Assembly (NCBI GenBank): GCA_016841825.1
Contig: JAENYK010000008.1
Location: forward strand, 105,469-169,468
Length of the DNA: 64,000 nucleotides
Reading direction: 5' to 3'
Origin: Halothermothrix sp.
GTDB taxonomy: Bacteria; Bacillota; Halanaerobiia; DY22613
In this document: positions 17,225 to 26,797 of the stretch, piece by piece
Position numbering within the stretch: position 1 is the first letter of the stretch
How the letters are laid out: each line of letters begins with the position of its first letter
Notes under the pieces: model-generated
Database searches by the model: none
Told to the model about the DNA's origin: nothing
The model's input: the letters and a program-made list of their open reading frames with translations, nothing else
Program-made: the position numbers and the translations under genes

Positions 17225-18793
17225 TTATTTTTTTGAGTCATCAATCCAGATGGTTGTAAGTTTGTCGGCATCATACATCTGATGCCAGATCTCATCTTGA
17301 ATCCATGGTTGTTTCAAAGTATAGGCGGTTGTATGGAACAGCCAGACATATGGTTGAAGTTCAAATGTTCTTTGGGCAATTCGTTTAGCCAATTCATAGC
17401 GAACCAATGGATTGCTGGTTCTTTCCATCTCATCAATCATCTGATCAATTAATGGATCATTCATGCCAACACGGGAACCTTTAGAATATAACAAAGGTTG
17501 TAAGAAGTTGTATGGGTCAGCATAGTCAGCATACCAGTTTAGATAATACATAGGTACTTTACCCTCTTTAACTGCCGGATAGAAGGTAGCCCATTCACTT
17601 TCAATAATCTCTGCATCAATACCGACATCTGCCAAAAATGCCTGGAATACGCCAGTCATTTGAACCCGGTCAGTAGTGTTAGAAGTCCACAGTTCAATCT
17701 TTAAGCCGTCAGGATAACCTGCCTCTTTTAACAGTTGTCTAGCTTTTTCCGGATCATATTCAACTGGTTGAATTTCTGCAGAATAACCTTCCATTCCTGG
17801 AGGCAGTGGTCCATTAGCTAAAGTATCAGTACCATTTCTCAAAGTTTCAATTATTGTCGGTACATCAATAGCATGGGCAATAGCTTTTCGTACTCTAACA
17901 TCATCTAATGGTTTGACATTCTGATTAAGTGCCAGATAATAAGTACTCAACTCAGTCTGCTTAACAATGTAATCTTTCCAAATTGGATCGTTGATCCATC
18001 GCTCAAACTCTGCAGTTGGAATTGGACCAAAGTCCAGGTTACCAGCTTCAAATTCAGCCACTGCAGTCAGATCTTCCGGAATTACACGATAATAAACTTT
18101 ATCTACATACGGTCTTCCTTCAAAATAATCCTCATTAGCTTCCAGAATGATATGATCATCATGTTCCCACTCAATCAGTTTCCACGGGCCAGTACCAACA
18201 GCATTCTCACTGAATAGGTCACCGTATTTTTCAACTACTTCTTGAGGAACGATCAAAGCATGAGGTAAGGTTAAGTGCTTCAAGAACAGACCAAATGGAT
18301 ACTTTAATTGGAACTGCACAGTATGATCATCAACAACTGTCACCCCAGAAACACCTTCTGTAGTACCGTCCAGAGCAGCATCAGTACCAACGATCATATC
18401 ATAAGCCCAGGTACCAGGAGAAGCTACTTCTGGATCAAATAAACGATCAAAAGAAAATTTAACGTCATGGGCAGTAAACTCACGACCATTATGGAACTTT
18501 ACACCTTTTCTCAGATTAAAAGTCCAGATCAAACGATCATCACTGACAGTCCAATCTGTAGCCAGAGATGGAACCACATCATTGGAGTAATAGTCAAAAC
18601 GAACAAGACCATCAAAAATCTTCACAGCCATAGCACCAGCGTTAAAACCAGACGCATAAGCAGGATCCAAAGTATCCCAATCAGAACTATTTCTGAGATT
18701 CAATGTACCACCATATTGTGGATCTGCAGCTAAAACTGTCATACTTAACATTACCATTACCACAATTAACAGAATGGTTACTCTACTTCTCAT
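17225..18793 (-). CDS. ABC transporter substrate-binding protein, family 5 (peptide/oligopeptide), without lipobox
   Basis: About 522 residues. The ATG at 18793 has AAGGAGG upstream. The signal peptide is about 22 residues and ends VLAAD, a signal peptidase I site; there is no Cys, so it is predicted to be soluble rather than lipid-anchored. The mature protein shows SBP_bac_5 features: FNLRKGVKFHNGREFTAHDVKFSF near residues 80-105, VGTGPWKL, and RVRKAIAHAID. It would deliver peptides or N-acyl amino acids to DppBC. A soluble binding protein fits a cell with an outer membrane, or loose secretion in a single-membrane cell. The operon encodes a D-aminoacylase and a gamma-glutamyl hydrolase upstream. 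Confidence 0.92.
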   Translation of the reverse strand: MRSRVTILLIVVMVMLSMTVLAADPQYGGTLNLRNSSDWDTLDPAYASGFNAGAMAVKIFDGLVRFDYYSNDVVPSLATDWTVSDDRLIWTFNLRKGVKFHNGREFTAHDVKFSFDRLFDPEVASPGTWAYDMIVGTDAALDGTTEGVSGVTVVDDHTVQFQLKYPFGLFLKHLTLPHALIVPQEVVEKYGDLFSENAVGTGPWKLIEWEHDDHIILEANEDYFEGRPYVDKVYYRVIPEDLTAVAEFEAGNLDFGPIPTAEFERWINDPIWKDYIVKQTELSTYYLALNQNVKPLDDVRVRKAIAHAIDVPTIIETLRNGTDTLANGPLPPGMEGYSAEIQPVEYDPEKARQLLKEAGYPDGLKIELWTSNTTDRVQMTGVFQAFLADVGIDAEIIESEWATFYPAVKEGKVPMYYLNWYADYADPYNFLQPLLYSKGSRVGMNDPLIDQMIDEMERTSNPLVRYELAKRIAQRTFELQPYVWLFHTTAYTLKQPWIQDEIWHQMYDADKLTTIWIDDSKK

Positions 18794-18841
18794 ACAATAT
18801 CCTCCTTGTAGATTAGATTTTGTCCATTTACATAAGTACAT

Positions 18842-18887
18842 GTACTAACTACTCTCTCGCGCTTAAACGCGAACCTACTTTTAGTAC
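18842..18887 (-). other. Structured leader element before the binding-protein gene
   Basis: An outer stem GTACTAA/TTAGTAC (18842-18848 with 18881-18887) and an inner stem CGCG/CGCG (18858-18861 with 18868-18871) enclose purine-rich internal loops. It ends about 49 nt before the start codon. Not a riboswitch I recognise. Confidence 0.4.
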
Positions 18888-19028
18888 TCACCTCCCACAA
18901 TTCTCTTTTAAAGTAAAATTTTTTTATTATTCTGAACTTACTGATAAATTTATTTTCTTTTAAAAATATTCGCGATTCTTTTGCCTAAATCCTGCTCAAA
19001 ATTTAAATATTCTACAATTACCAAAAGA

Positions 19029-19736
19029 TTACTGGCAAATGTCAACCAAACTTTTGAATATTTTCGTGAAATGAGGATGATGTTCCCACAATAATTCTGG
19101 ATGCCACTGGACACCGACCGCATATCTAGACTTAACTCCTTCAATAGCTTCAATAATTCCGTCTCTGGAATGAGCTGTAGCGACAAATCCATCAGCTACC
19201 TGCTTAACTGCCTGATGATGATAACTGTTGACAGTTAGCAGAGTGGTCCCAAAAATTTCGGCTAATCTACTATGTTCTATCAGATCCACGGTATGAGTAA
19301 CATGCCACCGGGGTGCCGACTGTTGATGTTTAAAAAACTTATCATCTCCACAAAATGAAGGTATGTCCTGAATAATAGTCCCACCTGCCGCAACATTTAA
19401 CACCTGACATCCCCGACAGATGCCCAATATAGGCTTATCCTTGTTTAATGCAAGTCGGGCCAACTCCAGCTCAAAGACATCCCTCTCAGGATCAATTCTC
19501 CCCAAACCAGGAACCGGCTCTTCATCAAAAAGGAGGGGATCTACATCTACTCCACCACTTAACAGTATCCCATCAACCTGACCTATCATCTCTTCAATTA
19601 AGTTGACATTATCGTGGATGACTGGCAAAACCAGAGGTATTCCTCCTGCATTCTCTATGGCTTTAATATACATCTTTCCCAGGGTCAAAACATTTTTTTC
19701 ATCTTGAGAAGATGTGATTCCAATAATTTTTGCCAT
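19029..19736 (-). CDS. Gamma-glutamyl-gamma-aminobutyrate hydrolase-family protein (class I GATase-like, peptidase C26)
   Basis: 235 residues. The nucleophile elbow GICRGCQVLNVAAGG (Cys near 107) and the later HHQAVK and WHPE motifs give a Cys-His-Glu triad, as in PuuD and related enzymes that cleave gamma-glutamyl amides. It lies between the D-aminoacylase and the peptide binding protein, all on one strand, so it probably acts on imported gamma-glutamyl or N-acylated amino acids, possibly from D-glutamate-containing cell wall or capsule material. The precise substrate is not determined. Confidence 0.88.
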   Translation of the reverse strand: MAKIIGITSSQDEKNVLTLGKMYIKAIENAGGIPLVLPVIHDNVNLIEEMIGQVDGILLSGGVDVDPLLFDEEPVPGLGRIDPERDVFELELARLALNKDKPILGICRGCQVLNVAAGGTIIQDIPSFCGDDKFFKHQQSAPRWHVTHTVDLIEHSRLAEIFGTTLLTVNSYHHQAVKQVADGFVATAHSRDGIIEAIEGVKSRYAVGVQWHPELLWEHHPHFTKIFKSLVDICQ

Positions 19737-19906
19737 AATTTATACCGCCCCTTTCACATCTGAGCTTTTTTACTTTTAGTCTTATTTCTAGATGGATAAA
19801 AAATTCTCCTGCTATAAATAAGAATATGCCAGAAAAACAGCTATTAATACTGATTAATCATAAATTTAGTTATTTAATTTATAACATTGAAGGTAGTTGT
19901 TACCGA

Positions 19907-21499
19907 CTATTGAGAATTTTTCCGCAAAACTTTACCAGATTTGACACCTGTATGCTGCCCTTCATTTATCACCACTACTCCATTAACCACTACATACGGA
20001 ATGCCTCTGGGATATTGAAAAGCATTATCAAAGTCAGCCAGATCTTTGACCGTCCGGGGATCAAAGATAGTGATATCAGCATCCATTCCCTCCCGAAGAA
20101 TACCTTTAGAAAGTAATCCTAATCTGGCAGCAGGTAAAGAAGTCATCTTCTTGACTGCATTCTCCATGGAAATTATGCCTTCTTCCCGACTATATTTACC
20201 CAAAACTCTGGGAAAAGTTCCGAAATTACGGGGATGAGGTTTGCCACTGGCCAAAGGACCTACAACAGATAACGCATTGCCATCTGAGCCAATCATGGTT
20301 AAGTCATCACTAATCACCCGTGCTACATCTTCTTCACACATTGCAAAACGGATCATTCCCACATTCAATTCCTCTGTTAGCAAAAGTTTAATAACCGTTT
20401 GAGCCGGTGTTGTCCCCCATTGTTCAGAGATGGTCTGTAGATCTTTGCCCTCTGTCCAACGATTTTTCTCAGTTTTGACATCAGAGATAAACAAATTATG
20501 CCAGCCTCTGGGACCCTGTTGAGTCTCCAATATATTCAACAATGTTTCTCTCAATTCAAGATCAGCAAGATGACCTAACAAAGCCTGATGACCACCTGCA
20601 TGATATTCGTCCGGTATTACAGCACTCAGACCAGTACTGGTAGCCAGATATGGATAGACATCACAGGTTACATCTATCCCCTCTTCTGTTCTAACCTGAT
20701 GCATTAACTTAAGTGTTTTGTCCACTATACCCCAATAATTTGGATGACAGACTTTATGGTGCGAGATCTGCACTGGAAGACCTGCCTGACGTCCAATCGC
20801 TATACTCTCTTCTACAGCCCGATAGACCCGATCACTCTCATTACGCATATGGGTTGCATAAAAACCACCATATTTAGCAACCACTTTTGAAAGTTCCACC
20901 AGTTCCTCAGTATCTGCATAACAGGAGGGAGGATAGATTAAACCAGTAGTAATTCCAAAAGCTCCAGCCTCCATACATTCGGCAACTAATTGACACATTT
21001 GTTCTAACTCTCCGGGAGTAGCTTGCCGTTGGTCATAGTTCATTACCGATTTCCTGATTGTTCCCTGACCAATAAGTGGAACTACATTTATTGCTATACC
21101 TTGAGACTCCAGGATCTCCAAGTATTCACCCATAGTCTCCCAGCAATAATCTAAATCGTAGAAATCCAATTCTTCTGCTACCTCTTTTTTCGCCATTTCT
21201 GTCATCAATGGAGCCAGAGCAGATCCACAGTTTCCAATAACTTCTGTAGTGACACCCTGTCTTAGCTTACTTTGAGCCAGTCCATCCACCAGTAGAGGTA
21301 AATCAGAATGGCTATGTATATCAATAAATCCTGGAGCCACCATCATCCCCTGAGCATTTATTTCTCTGGAGGTTTCTGCTGTTTCAGATAATTTACCAAT
21401 TCTTACAATTTTACCATTCTTGATCGCCAGTTCCGCTTTAAACCATGGATTACCTGTTCCATCAACAATTATCCCATTGTGAATAATCAAATCATACAT
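19907..21499 (-). CDS. N-acyl-D-amino-acid deacylase / D-aminoacylase family amidohydrolase
   Basis: 530 residues, amidohydrolase superfamily. The metal motif GFIDIHSHSD is near residue 58, the region Cys96-Gly-Ser matches the D-aminoacylase zinc ligand Cys, and HMRNESDRV near 218 and SDGNALSVVGP near 400 match the family. It would hydrolyse N-acyl-D-amino acids or D-dipeptides to free D-amino acids in the cytoplasm. It is the first gene of the operon that continues with the C26 hydrolase and peptide importer. The ATG at 21499 has AAGGGAG upstream. Confidence 0.9.
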   Translation of the reverse strand: MYDLIIHNGIIVDGTGNPWFKAELAIKNGKIVRIGKLSETAETSREINAQGMMVAPGFIDIHSHSDLPLLVDGLAQSKLRQGVTTEVIGNCGSALAPLMTEMAKKEVAEELDFYDLDYCWETMGEYLEILESQGIAINVVPLIGQGTIRKSVMNYDQRQATPGELEQMCQLVAECMEAGAFGITTGLIYPPSCYADTEELVELSKVVAKYGGFYATHMRNESDRVYRAVEESIAIGRQAGLPVQISHHKVCHPNYWGIVDKTLKLMHQVRTEEGIDVTCDVYPYLATSTGLSAVIPDEYHAGGHQALLGHLADLELRETLLNILETQQGPRGWHNLFISDVKTEKNRWTEGKDLQTISEQWGTTPAQTVIKLLLTEELNVGMIRFAMCEEDVARVISDDLTMIGSDGNALSVVGPLASGKPHPRNFGTFPRVLGKYSREEGIISMENAVKKMTSLPAARLGLLSKGILREGMDADITIFDPRTVKDLADFDNAFQYPRGIPYVVVNGVVVINEGQHTGVKSGKVLRKNSQ

Positions 21500-21730
21500 A
21501 CAAACTCAACTCCCTTCTCTTTATCTCCATCAAAGATCTATTATAATCTTTGCATATTATCTTCTGGAAGTCAATAGGAGATAGTAAGGATTTCAATTTA
21601 AGCTTATATTAGCCAGGATGGTGCAACAAACGACAGCGGAAGGGAGATAAACGTTTCTTACGGCTTAAGTGCACTACTTTCGCAAAAGTATAAAATAAGC
21701 CCCGGATACCCAGAACTTCCCCGACAACCT

Positions 21731-22684
21731 TTACCCAACCTCCCACCGCGGGCACCTGGCTCCCCAACGGGCGATCAGTTTCCCATTCTGTTTAAAGTTA
21801 ATAACTTCGCAATGGTTTGGACACCCGTCACACTCAAAACTGGATGCCTGAAATTCCATATCCAGCATCTCAAATCCTTTGAACTTAGATGATTTCTCCC
21901 CATTGTGCACCTCTTCTCTGGCCAGTAAGGCGCAACCAATTGCTCCCATTACATTATAATGTTCGGGAACTATCACCTGCACCTTTAGTGCATCCTCAAA
22001 AGCTTGACGAATTCCCACATTAGCTGCAACTCCTCCCTGGAAGGTCACAGGTTCCTGAATATTCTTTCCCTTTCCCACGTTATTTAGATAATTTCTGACA
22101 AGAGCGGCACATAACCCTGCAATAATATCAGATGTGTTATGACCCATCTGCTGTTTATGAATCATATCAGATTCGGCAAACACCGAGCAGCGGCCGGCGA
22201 TCCTGACTGGATTTTGTGACTGTAAAGCCAACTCACCGAATTTTTCAATTGGAATTCCCAACCGACTGGCCTGTTGGTCTAAGAATGAACCTGTACCTGC
22301 GGCACAGACAGTGTTCATTGCAAAATCCACCACAATCCCCTGTCGAAGCAAAATAATTTTCGAATCCTGACCACCAATCTCCAATACTGTTCGCACTTCT
22401 GGATTTAAATGAGAAGCAGCTACTGCGTGGGCTGTTATCTCATTTTTAATGCAATCTGCCCCAACCATTGCTCCAATCAAGTGGCGGCCGCTCCCGGTTG
22501 TTCCGACACCCAAAATCTGCAAATCACCATCTTTATCATACATCTGAGCCATACCTCGCTGGACAGCATCAATCGGACGCCCCTGAGTTCTGATGTACAA
22601 AGAATCCAATACCTCCATCTGTTCATTGGTGAAAACAATATTAGTACTCACAGAACCTACATCTATACCAAGATAACCCCTCAT
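21731..22684 (-). CDS. Acyl-CoA dehydratase activase-type ATPase (BadF/HgdC family)
   Basis: 317 residues with the ASKHA phosphate-1 motif YLGIDVGSVSTNIVF, the VCAAGTGSFLDQQASRLG block with the cluster Cys, and GGVAANVGIRQAFE near the C-terminus. HgdC-type activases hydrolyse ATP to inject one electron into a partner iron-sulfur enzyme. A C-terminal extension has a further Cys set (CDGCPNHC and a later Cys), as in the large fused activase-related proteins. It overlaps the next upstream gene by 4 bp (ATGA), so partner and activase are cotranslated. The substrate is unknown. Confidence 0.85.
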   Translation of the reverse strand: MRGYLGIDVGSVSTNIVFTNEQMEVLDSLYIRTQGRPIDAVQRGMAQMYDKDGDLQILGVGTTGSGRHLIGAMVGADCIKNEITAHAVAASHLNPEVRTVLEIGGQDSKIILLRQGIVVDFAMNTVCAAGTGSFLDQQASRLGIPIEKFGELALQSQNPVRIAGRCSVFAESDMIHKQQMGHNTSDIIAGLCAALVRNYLNNVGKGKNIQEPVTFQGGVAANVGIRQAFEDALKVQVIVPEHYNVMGAIGCALLAREEVHNGEKSSKFKGFEMLDMEFQASSFECDGCPNHCEVINFKQNGKLIARWGARCPRWEVG

Positions 22685-23757
22685 GCCAACACACTCCTCT
22701 CACTTCTCCGTTTAATCAGATCAACAAAAGCTTCTATTCTGGTCTGAACTCCTGCTTCCCCTGAATGCTCATCAAAAAAAAGTGATAAAATGGGGATCTG
22801 TTCCCGTTCACTGACCACTGGCAGTATACTTTCAGCGACAATCTCTGGCATACAGGTAAATGGTGCTAACTGAATAACCCCATCTAACCCTTCTCTAGCG
22901 TACAGAACAGCTTGACCAACAGTCTCCTGACCGTGACCACCAATCATTGCTCCCAGATAGGGAGTAGCGGCGTTAATATAAGAACTGCGGTCGACCCGTT
23001 TTAAGATATGATCCATAACCCAATGACTCAAAAACAATTCTCGATGTACCTGAACCCCCATCTCTCCTAATTTCTCTTCAATGTTTAAACTCACATATGG
23101 TTCCAATACCTGATAGATCTCTCCAACGATTCCTACATGAACTACATCTTTGACCTCTGGATTGTTCAGCTCCTGCAATCTTTCTATTCCTTCCGCTTTT
23201 AATTCTTTAATCCTATCTTCACTGGCTGCCTGATCCAATAATTTAAGATATTTTTGATACCTTAGATTTACCTGTTGAGGTTTTTTTGCCCTTGGTCGAA
23301 GATACTGAGTAATCCTTTCCAGATCATCAATAGCCTTCATCTTCTTCATCGCAAACTTTAGTATTCGATACAACCGCAGCGGAGAGACAAATCCTCCGTG
23401 TAGATAGTTAAATGACCAATAAATGCTAAATATATTTGGTTCAATCACAATCATCTCCGCATCTTTTTGCAAATCCTGCAAGATCTCTCGTTGAACTTCC
23501 CCATAATAGCCAAAACGGCAGGGTCCTATTCCACCTGCCATTAACAGATATTCTGCACCTTTTTCGATAGATTCCAGATGATTGCCCAGGTTGACCTTCA
23601 ATGGTAAACAGGCAAATTCCGGAGCATTCTGTACACCTAGATCCATAGTTCTCTTGCTAATTGGAGATGGTTCAATAGGTTCTGCTCCCAGTTCCCATAA
23701 AAATGATTTAACACTAATCCCCAGATTACCCATCTGAGGATAGGCTACTCTTTTCAT
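22681..23757 (-). CDS. Acyl-CoA dehydratase activase-related protein (DUF2229/HgdB-like), subunit 2
   Basis: About 358 residues. The N-terminus RVAYPQMGNLGISVKSFLWELG resembles the DUF2229 core, followed by NAPEFACLPLKVNLGN with a conserved Cys, GGIGPCRFGYYGEVQ, and a C-terminal LAPFTCMPEIVAESILP Cys. These Cys are candidate iron-sulfur ligands. It is related to the HgdB/double-cubane-cluster reductase fold, but no dedicated dehydratase substrate can be assigned. The ATG at 23757 overlaps the previous gene's stop (ATGA). Confidence 0.8.
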   Translation of the reverse strand: MKRVAYPQMGNLGISVKSFLWELGAEPIEPSPISKRTMDLGVQNAPEFACLPLKVNLGNHLESIEKGAEYLLMAGGIGPCRFGYYGEVQREILQDLQKDAEMIVIEPNIFSIYWSFNYLHGGFVSPLRLYRILKFAMKKMKAIDDLERITQYLRPRAKKPQQVNLRYQKYLKLLDQAASEDRIKELKAEGIERLQELNNPEVKDVVHVGIVGEIYQVLEPYVSLNIEEKLGEMGVQVHRELFLSHWVMDHILKRVDRSSYINAATPYLGAMIGGHGQETVGQAVLYAREGLDGVIQLAPFTCMPEIVAESILPVVSEREQIPILSLFFDEHSGEAGVQTRIEAFVDLIKRRSERSVLA

Positions 23758-24719
23758 CCTGTTACCCTCCTCCATTTAATCATATCTATAAAAGCCTCTA
23801 ACCTTGTAACTAGACCTGCTTCGCCTGTATGTTCATCAAGATTTATTGCCAGAAGGGGTACCTGACCTTCACGTCTGGCCCGTCTTTCAATTAATTCATT
23901 AATCAACGCATCTGGTCCACATCCAAAAGAAGCAAGTTGAACTATTCCGTCAACAGTTTTAGCTGAAAGAAAATAATTTGCAGCCCCTAAAGTAACCTTG
24001 TTCAAAGTCCAGAACAGATTTTTGGGTTGTTTTGCTGCATTCTTTCGGATTAAGCTATTAGGCATCATCTCGGGAGTAATTAACCTGACACCCATATCTC
24101 TCATCCTGCTAATCAGATTCATATTTATAAAAGATTCATAGATCAGATATGGATGACCCAAAAGAGCCAAAGTTAATGATTCTGGTTCCGGTTCAGGAAA
24201 TTCCTGCAGCTCGAGGATTTCCAAAGGAGTCTTTCCTTGCTTCATCTCCAAATCAAAATTACGTTGAGCACTGAAAGCTTTGAATAATCCCCGCATAATC
24301 TGCCAATTATTTTTAGTAAAAGGTCTAGCTGCCTCCTTTGCCGCATAATATAAACCGATCCTTGATTTACGTAGATTCACATCTGGCTTAATCATCGGAG
24401 GTAATTCCCGAATCTGAGCTTTAATCATATCAGGTAATCCCAAAAATTTGGGACAGATCCATTCATTTCGCTGTACACTCATCATCCTGGGGACAAATAT
24501 ATAATCTACCTTATCTTTCAAAGCCATCACATGCCCAAAAAACAGTTTTACCGGTAAACAGATCTCATCGACAGAATTTCTAATCCCCAGATCCATTATC
24601 TCTTTATTAGTTGGTGAAGATAACACCACTTCCGCTCCCAGTTCTTCAAAAAAAGTCTGCCACCCCGGAAAATAGCTATAATATAAAAGACATCTTGGAA
24701 TTCCTACGGTCTTACCCAT
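23754..24719 (-). CDS. Acyl-CoA dehydratase activase-related protein (DUF2229), subunit 1
   Basis: 321 residues. It opens with VGIPRCLLYYSYFPGWQTFF, then IRNSVDEICLPVKLFFGHV (conserved Cys), and closes with LASFGCGPDALINELIERRA and LDEHTGEAGLVTRLEAFIDM. The same C-terminal block recurs in the following gene, so the two are paralogues and probably form a heterodimer. In many anaerobes these domains occur fused in one protein of about 1,400 residues; here they are three separate genes in one operon. The enzymatic reaction is unknown; ATP-driven low-potential reduction is inferred from the family. Confidence 0.8.
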   Translation of the reverse strand: MGKTVGIPRCLLYYSYFPGWQTFFEELGAEVVLSSPTNKEIMDLGIRNSVDEICLPVKLFFGHVMALKDKVDYIFVPRMMSVQRNEWICPKFLGLPDMIKAQIRELPPMIKPDVNLRKSRIGLYYAAKEAARPFTKNNWQIMRGLFKAFSAQRNFDLEMKQGKTPLEILELQEFPEPEPESLTLALLGHPYLIYESFINMNLISRMRDMGVRLITPEMMPNSLIRKNAAKQPKNLFWTLNKVTLGAANYFLSAKTVDGIVQLASFGCGPDALINELIERRARREGQVPLLAINLDEHTGEAGLVTRLEAFIDMIKWRRVTG

Positions 24720-24739
24720 TACAATCCTCCTAACCTATC

Positions 24740-26206
24740 TTACTTTTTTGGTTTACGATCAGAATCTCCCGTTTTTAATACTTCAGGTCTCATTCGCGGT
24801 AAAGCATAAAGGGGAGTTCTTATCAGAAAACTTTTCAAAGCTCTAAGATTTAAGGGAATAATTGGCCATAGATAGGGAACTCCGAAGCTTTTTGTTCTCA
24901 CAAAAAAAATCAAGATTACCCCGAGACCAAAGAGGAAACCCCAGAGTTTAAAGAAGACAACCAGGAATAAAAGGAAAAACCGACATAACTTAATTACTAA
25001 AGCAAGCTCATACCCTGGTATGGTAAATGTAGCAATGGCAGAAATCGCCATATAAAATATCACTTCTGAGCTGAATAAACCTACACTAACTGACAGTTCA
25101 CCTAACATCAATGCACCAATAAGACCCAGAGAGGTTGCCAATGTATTAGGAGTATGAATGGAAGCCATCCTGATTAAATCAATTCCAATACTAACCAAAA
25201 TGAATTGTAAACCCAGATTGATCGCTCCAACCTCTTTCGGACCAATAAATTTTAGACTTTCAGGTAAAATTTCAGATTGAATTGAGACCAATAACCATAA
25301 AGGCGGCAATAACATGGAAACAGGAATTGCTAACGTTCTGAGAATAGTCAGATAAGTACCCATAATAGCACTCTGCCGATATTCCTCAAAACTTTGGGTA
25401 TGAGCCATAAAAGGTGCTGGCAAGATTAGAGCAGTTGGCGAATTATCCACCAAAATTACCACATTCCCTTCCAATAGGTGAGCTGCTGCACTATCTGGTC
25501 TTTCTGTATACCTGACCCGGGGCAAAGGGTTTAAGCTTTTGCCTACAAGGCATTCTTCAATATTTTTATCACCAAGAGGTATTCCATCCACCCTAATTTT
25601 TTCTAATTTTTTTCTAATGTTACTAACCAATTCTGAATTAGCAATATCCTCAATATATACTAGTGAAACATCATTGCGAGAACGCTTCCCTATTTTAAAA
25701 GGTTCTGCCCGCAGTTTGGGGTCACGAATTCGCCTGCGAATTGAAGCTAGATTAAAAATCATTGTTTCAACAAAACCATCTCCAGGACCGCGGGTTGCTT
25801 TCTCTAACTCAGGTTCTTCTGGACTTCTCGAAAGCCAGGTTCTGGCGTCAATCACTATTCCCCTGGATTCACCATCAATTAATAATAACTGTGGACCTGC
25901 CAAAACTTCTAAAATTCCTTCATTCAAATCTTCAATACTTTCGCCTTCAATGGCAATCATGCTTTGAGCTAAAATTTTCTTAATCGCATCTACACAGATG
26001 TTCTCCCGCTCTGTTTTTAAAAGCACTTTCATAATCTCTGCCAATAATTCCCCATTGGCCATCCCGTCAATGAACACTAGACAGGCCTCTTTACCTCCAA
26101 TAATAAACTTACGTTGTACCAGATCAAAGGTTTTTGGCTGATTAAAGAGTTCATCGATAAACTTAATATTTTCTTCCAGTTTCTTATTGATGGGTTGTTT
26201 TTGCAT
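24740..26206 (-). CDS. spoVAF: Spore germination protein of the GerA family, SpoVAF-like
   Basis: About 488 residues. A soluble N-terminal GerA domain (to about residue 280) with the diagnostic RGPGDGFVETMIFNLASIRRRIRDP-type region and a GNVVILVDNSPTALILPAPF motif is followed by four to five membrane helices. SpoVAF forms a complex at the spore inner membrane with SpoVA proteins and affects germination rate. The ATG at 26206 (AGGAGTGG upstream) lies within the end of spoVAEA, a 23-bp overlap. It is the last gene of the spoVA operon. Confidence 0.9.
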   Translation of the reverse strand: MQKQPINKKLEENIKFIDELFNQPKTFDLVQRKFIIGGKEACLVFIDGMANGELLAEIMKVLLKTERENICVDAIKKILAQSMIAIEGESIEDLNEGILEVLAGPQLLLIDGESRGIVIDARTWLSRSPEEPELEKATRGPGDGFVETMIFNLASIRRRIRDPKLRAEPFKIGKRSRNDVSLVYIEDIANSELVSNIRKKLEKIRVDGIPLGDKNIEECLVGKSLNPLPRVRYTERPDSAAAHLLEGNVVILVDNSPTALILPAPFMAHTQSFEEYRQSAIMGTYLTILRTLAIPVSMLLPPLWLLVSIQSEILPESLKFIGPKEVGAINLGLQFILVSIGIDLIRMASIHTPNTLATSLGLIGALMLGELSVSVGLFSSEVIFYMAISAIATFTIPGYELALVIKLCRFFLLFLVVFFKLWGFLFGLGVILIFFVRTKSFGVPYLWPIIPLNLRALKSFLIRTPLYALPRMRPEVLKTGDSDRKPKK

Positions 26207-26777
26207 AAACCCCACTCCTATTTAATATTTCCTGGATTGCTTTAGTGGTAACACATGCTCCATTTTTAGCACTATCTAAACCCTGCATTTTTCCAATATC
26301 ACCAATACCCACTATAATCGGAACATCCATTTCATTTAAAACGTCAACTGTATCTCCCTCAACAAATTTATGACTTTTGGCTTCTAAATGTCCATTTTTA
26401 TCAACAGGCCCCTGAACGACGTTACGTGAAGAATCAATGGAAAAGTCTACTGCTATTCCATTGACCTGAGTCCGACTAATATTAGAAGCTACCGCAACAA
26501 CCCCCAGAATACTAACTTCGGAATTATGGTTTAAATAGCCTATTAGTTCCTCACCTTTACCCCTGAGAGGAGAACCACTATCATCAACCATAACCAGCAC
26601 GGGACTGCTGGGTGCCTGTTTAATCAATGCCACCAATTCACTACCTGACAGTGGTGATGGATTACCCATTGAAGCGGAAATAGTTCTCAAACCTAATTGC
26701 CTACCGGCCTCCTCCACTGCTGCACACGCTTTTTTGTCACCATCTGTGATTATGATTATATCTATGCTATCTGCCAT
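26184..26777 (-). CDS. spoVAEA: Stage V sporulation protein AEA
   Basis: About 197 residues, soluble, of the SpoVAEa family (DIIIITDGDKKACAAVEEAG at the N-terminus; VDDSGSPLRGKGEELIGYL; VGIGDIGKMQGLDSAKNGA near the end). In Bacillus this protein sits on the outer face of the spore inner membrane as part of the dipicolinate channel assembly. It has GGAGG upstream and overlaps spoVAF. Confidence 0.9.
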   Translation of the reverse strand: MADSIDIIIITDGDKKACAAVEEAGRQLGLRTISASMGNPSPLSGSELVALIKQAPSSPVLVMVDDSGSPLRGKGEELIGYLNHNSEVSILGVVAVASNISRTQVNGIAVDFSIDSSRNVVQGPVDKNGHLEAKSHKFVEGDTVDVLNEMDVPIIVGIGDIGKMQGLDSAKNGACVTTKAIQEILNRSGVYAKTTHQ

Positions 26778-26797
26778 TATAACCTCCAGTTAATCCT

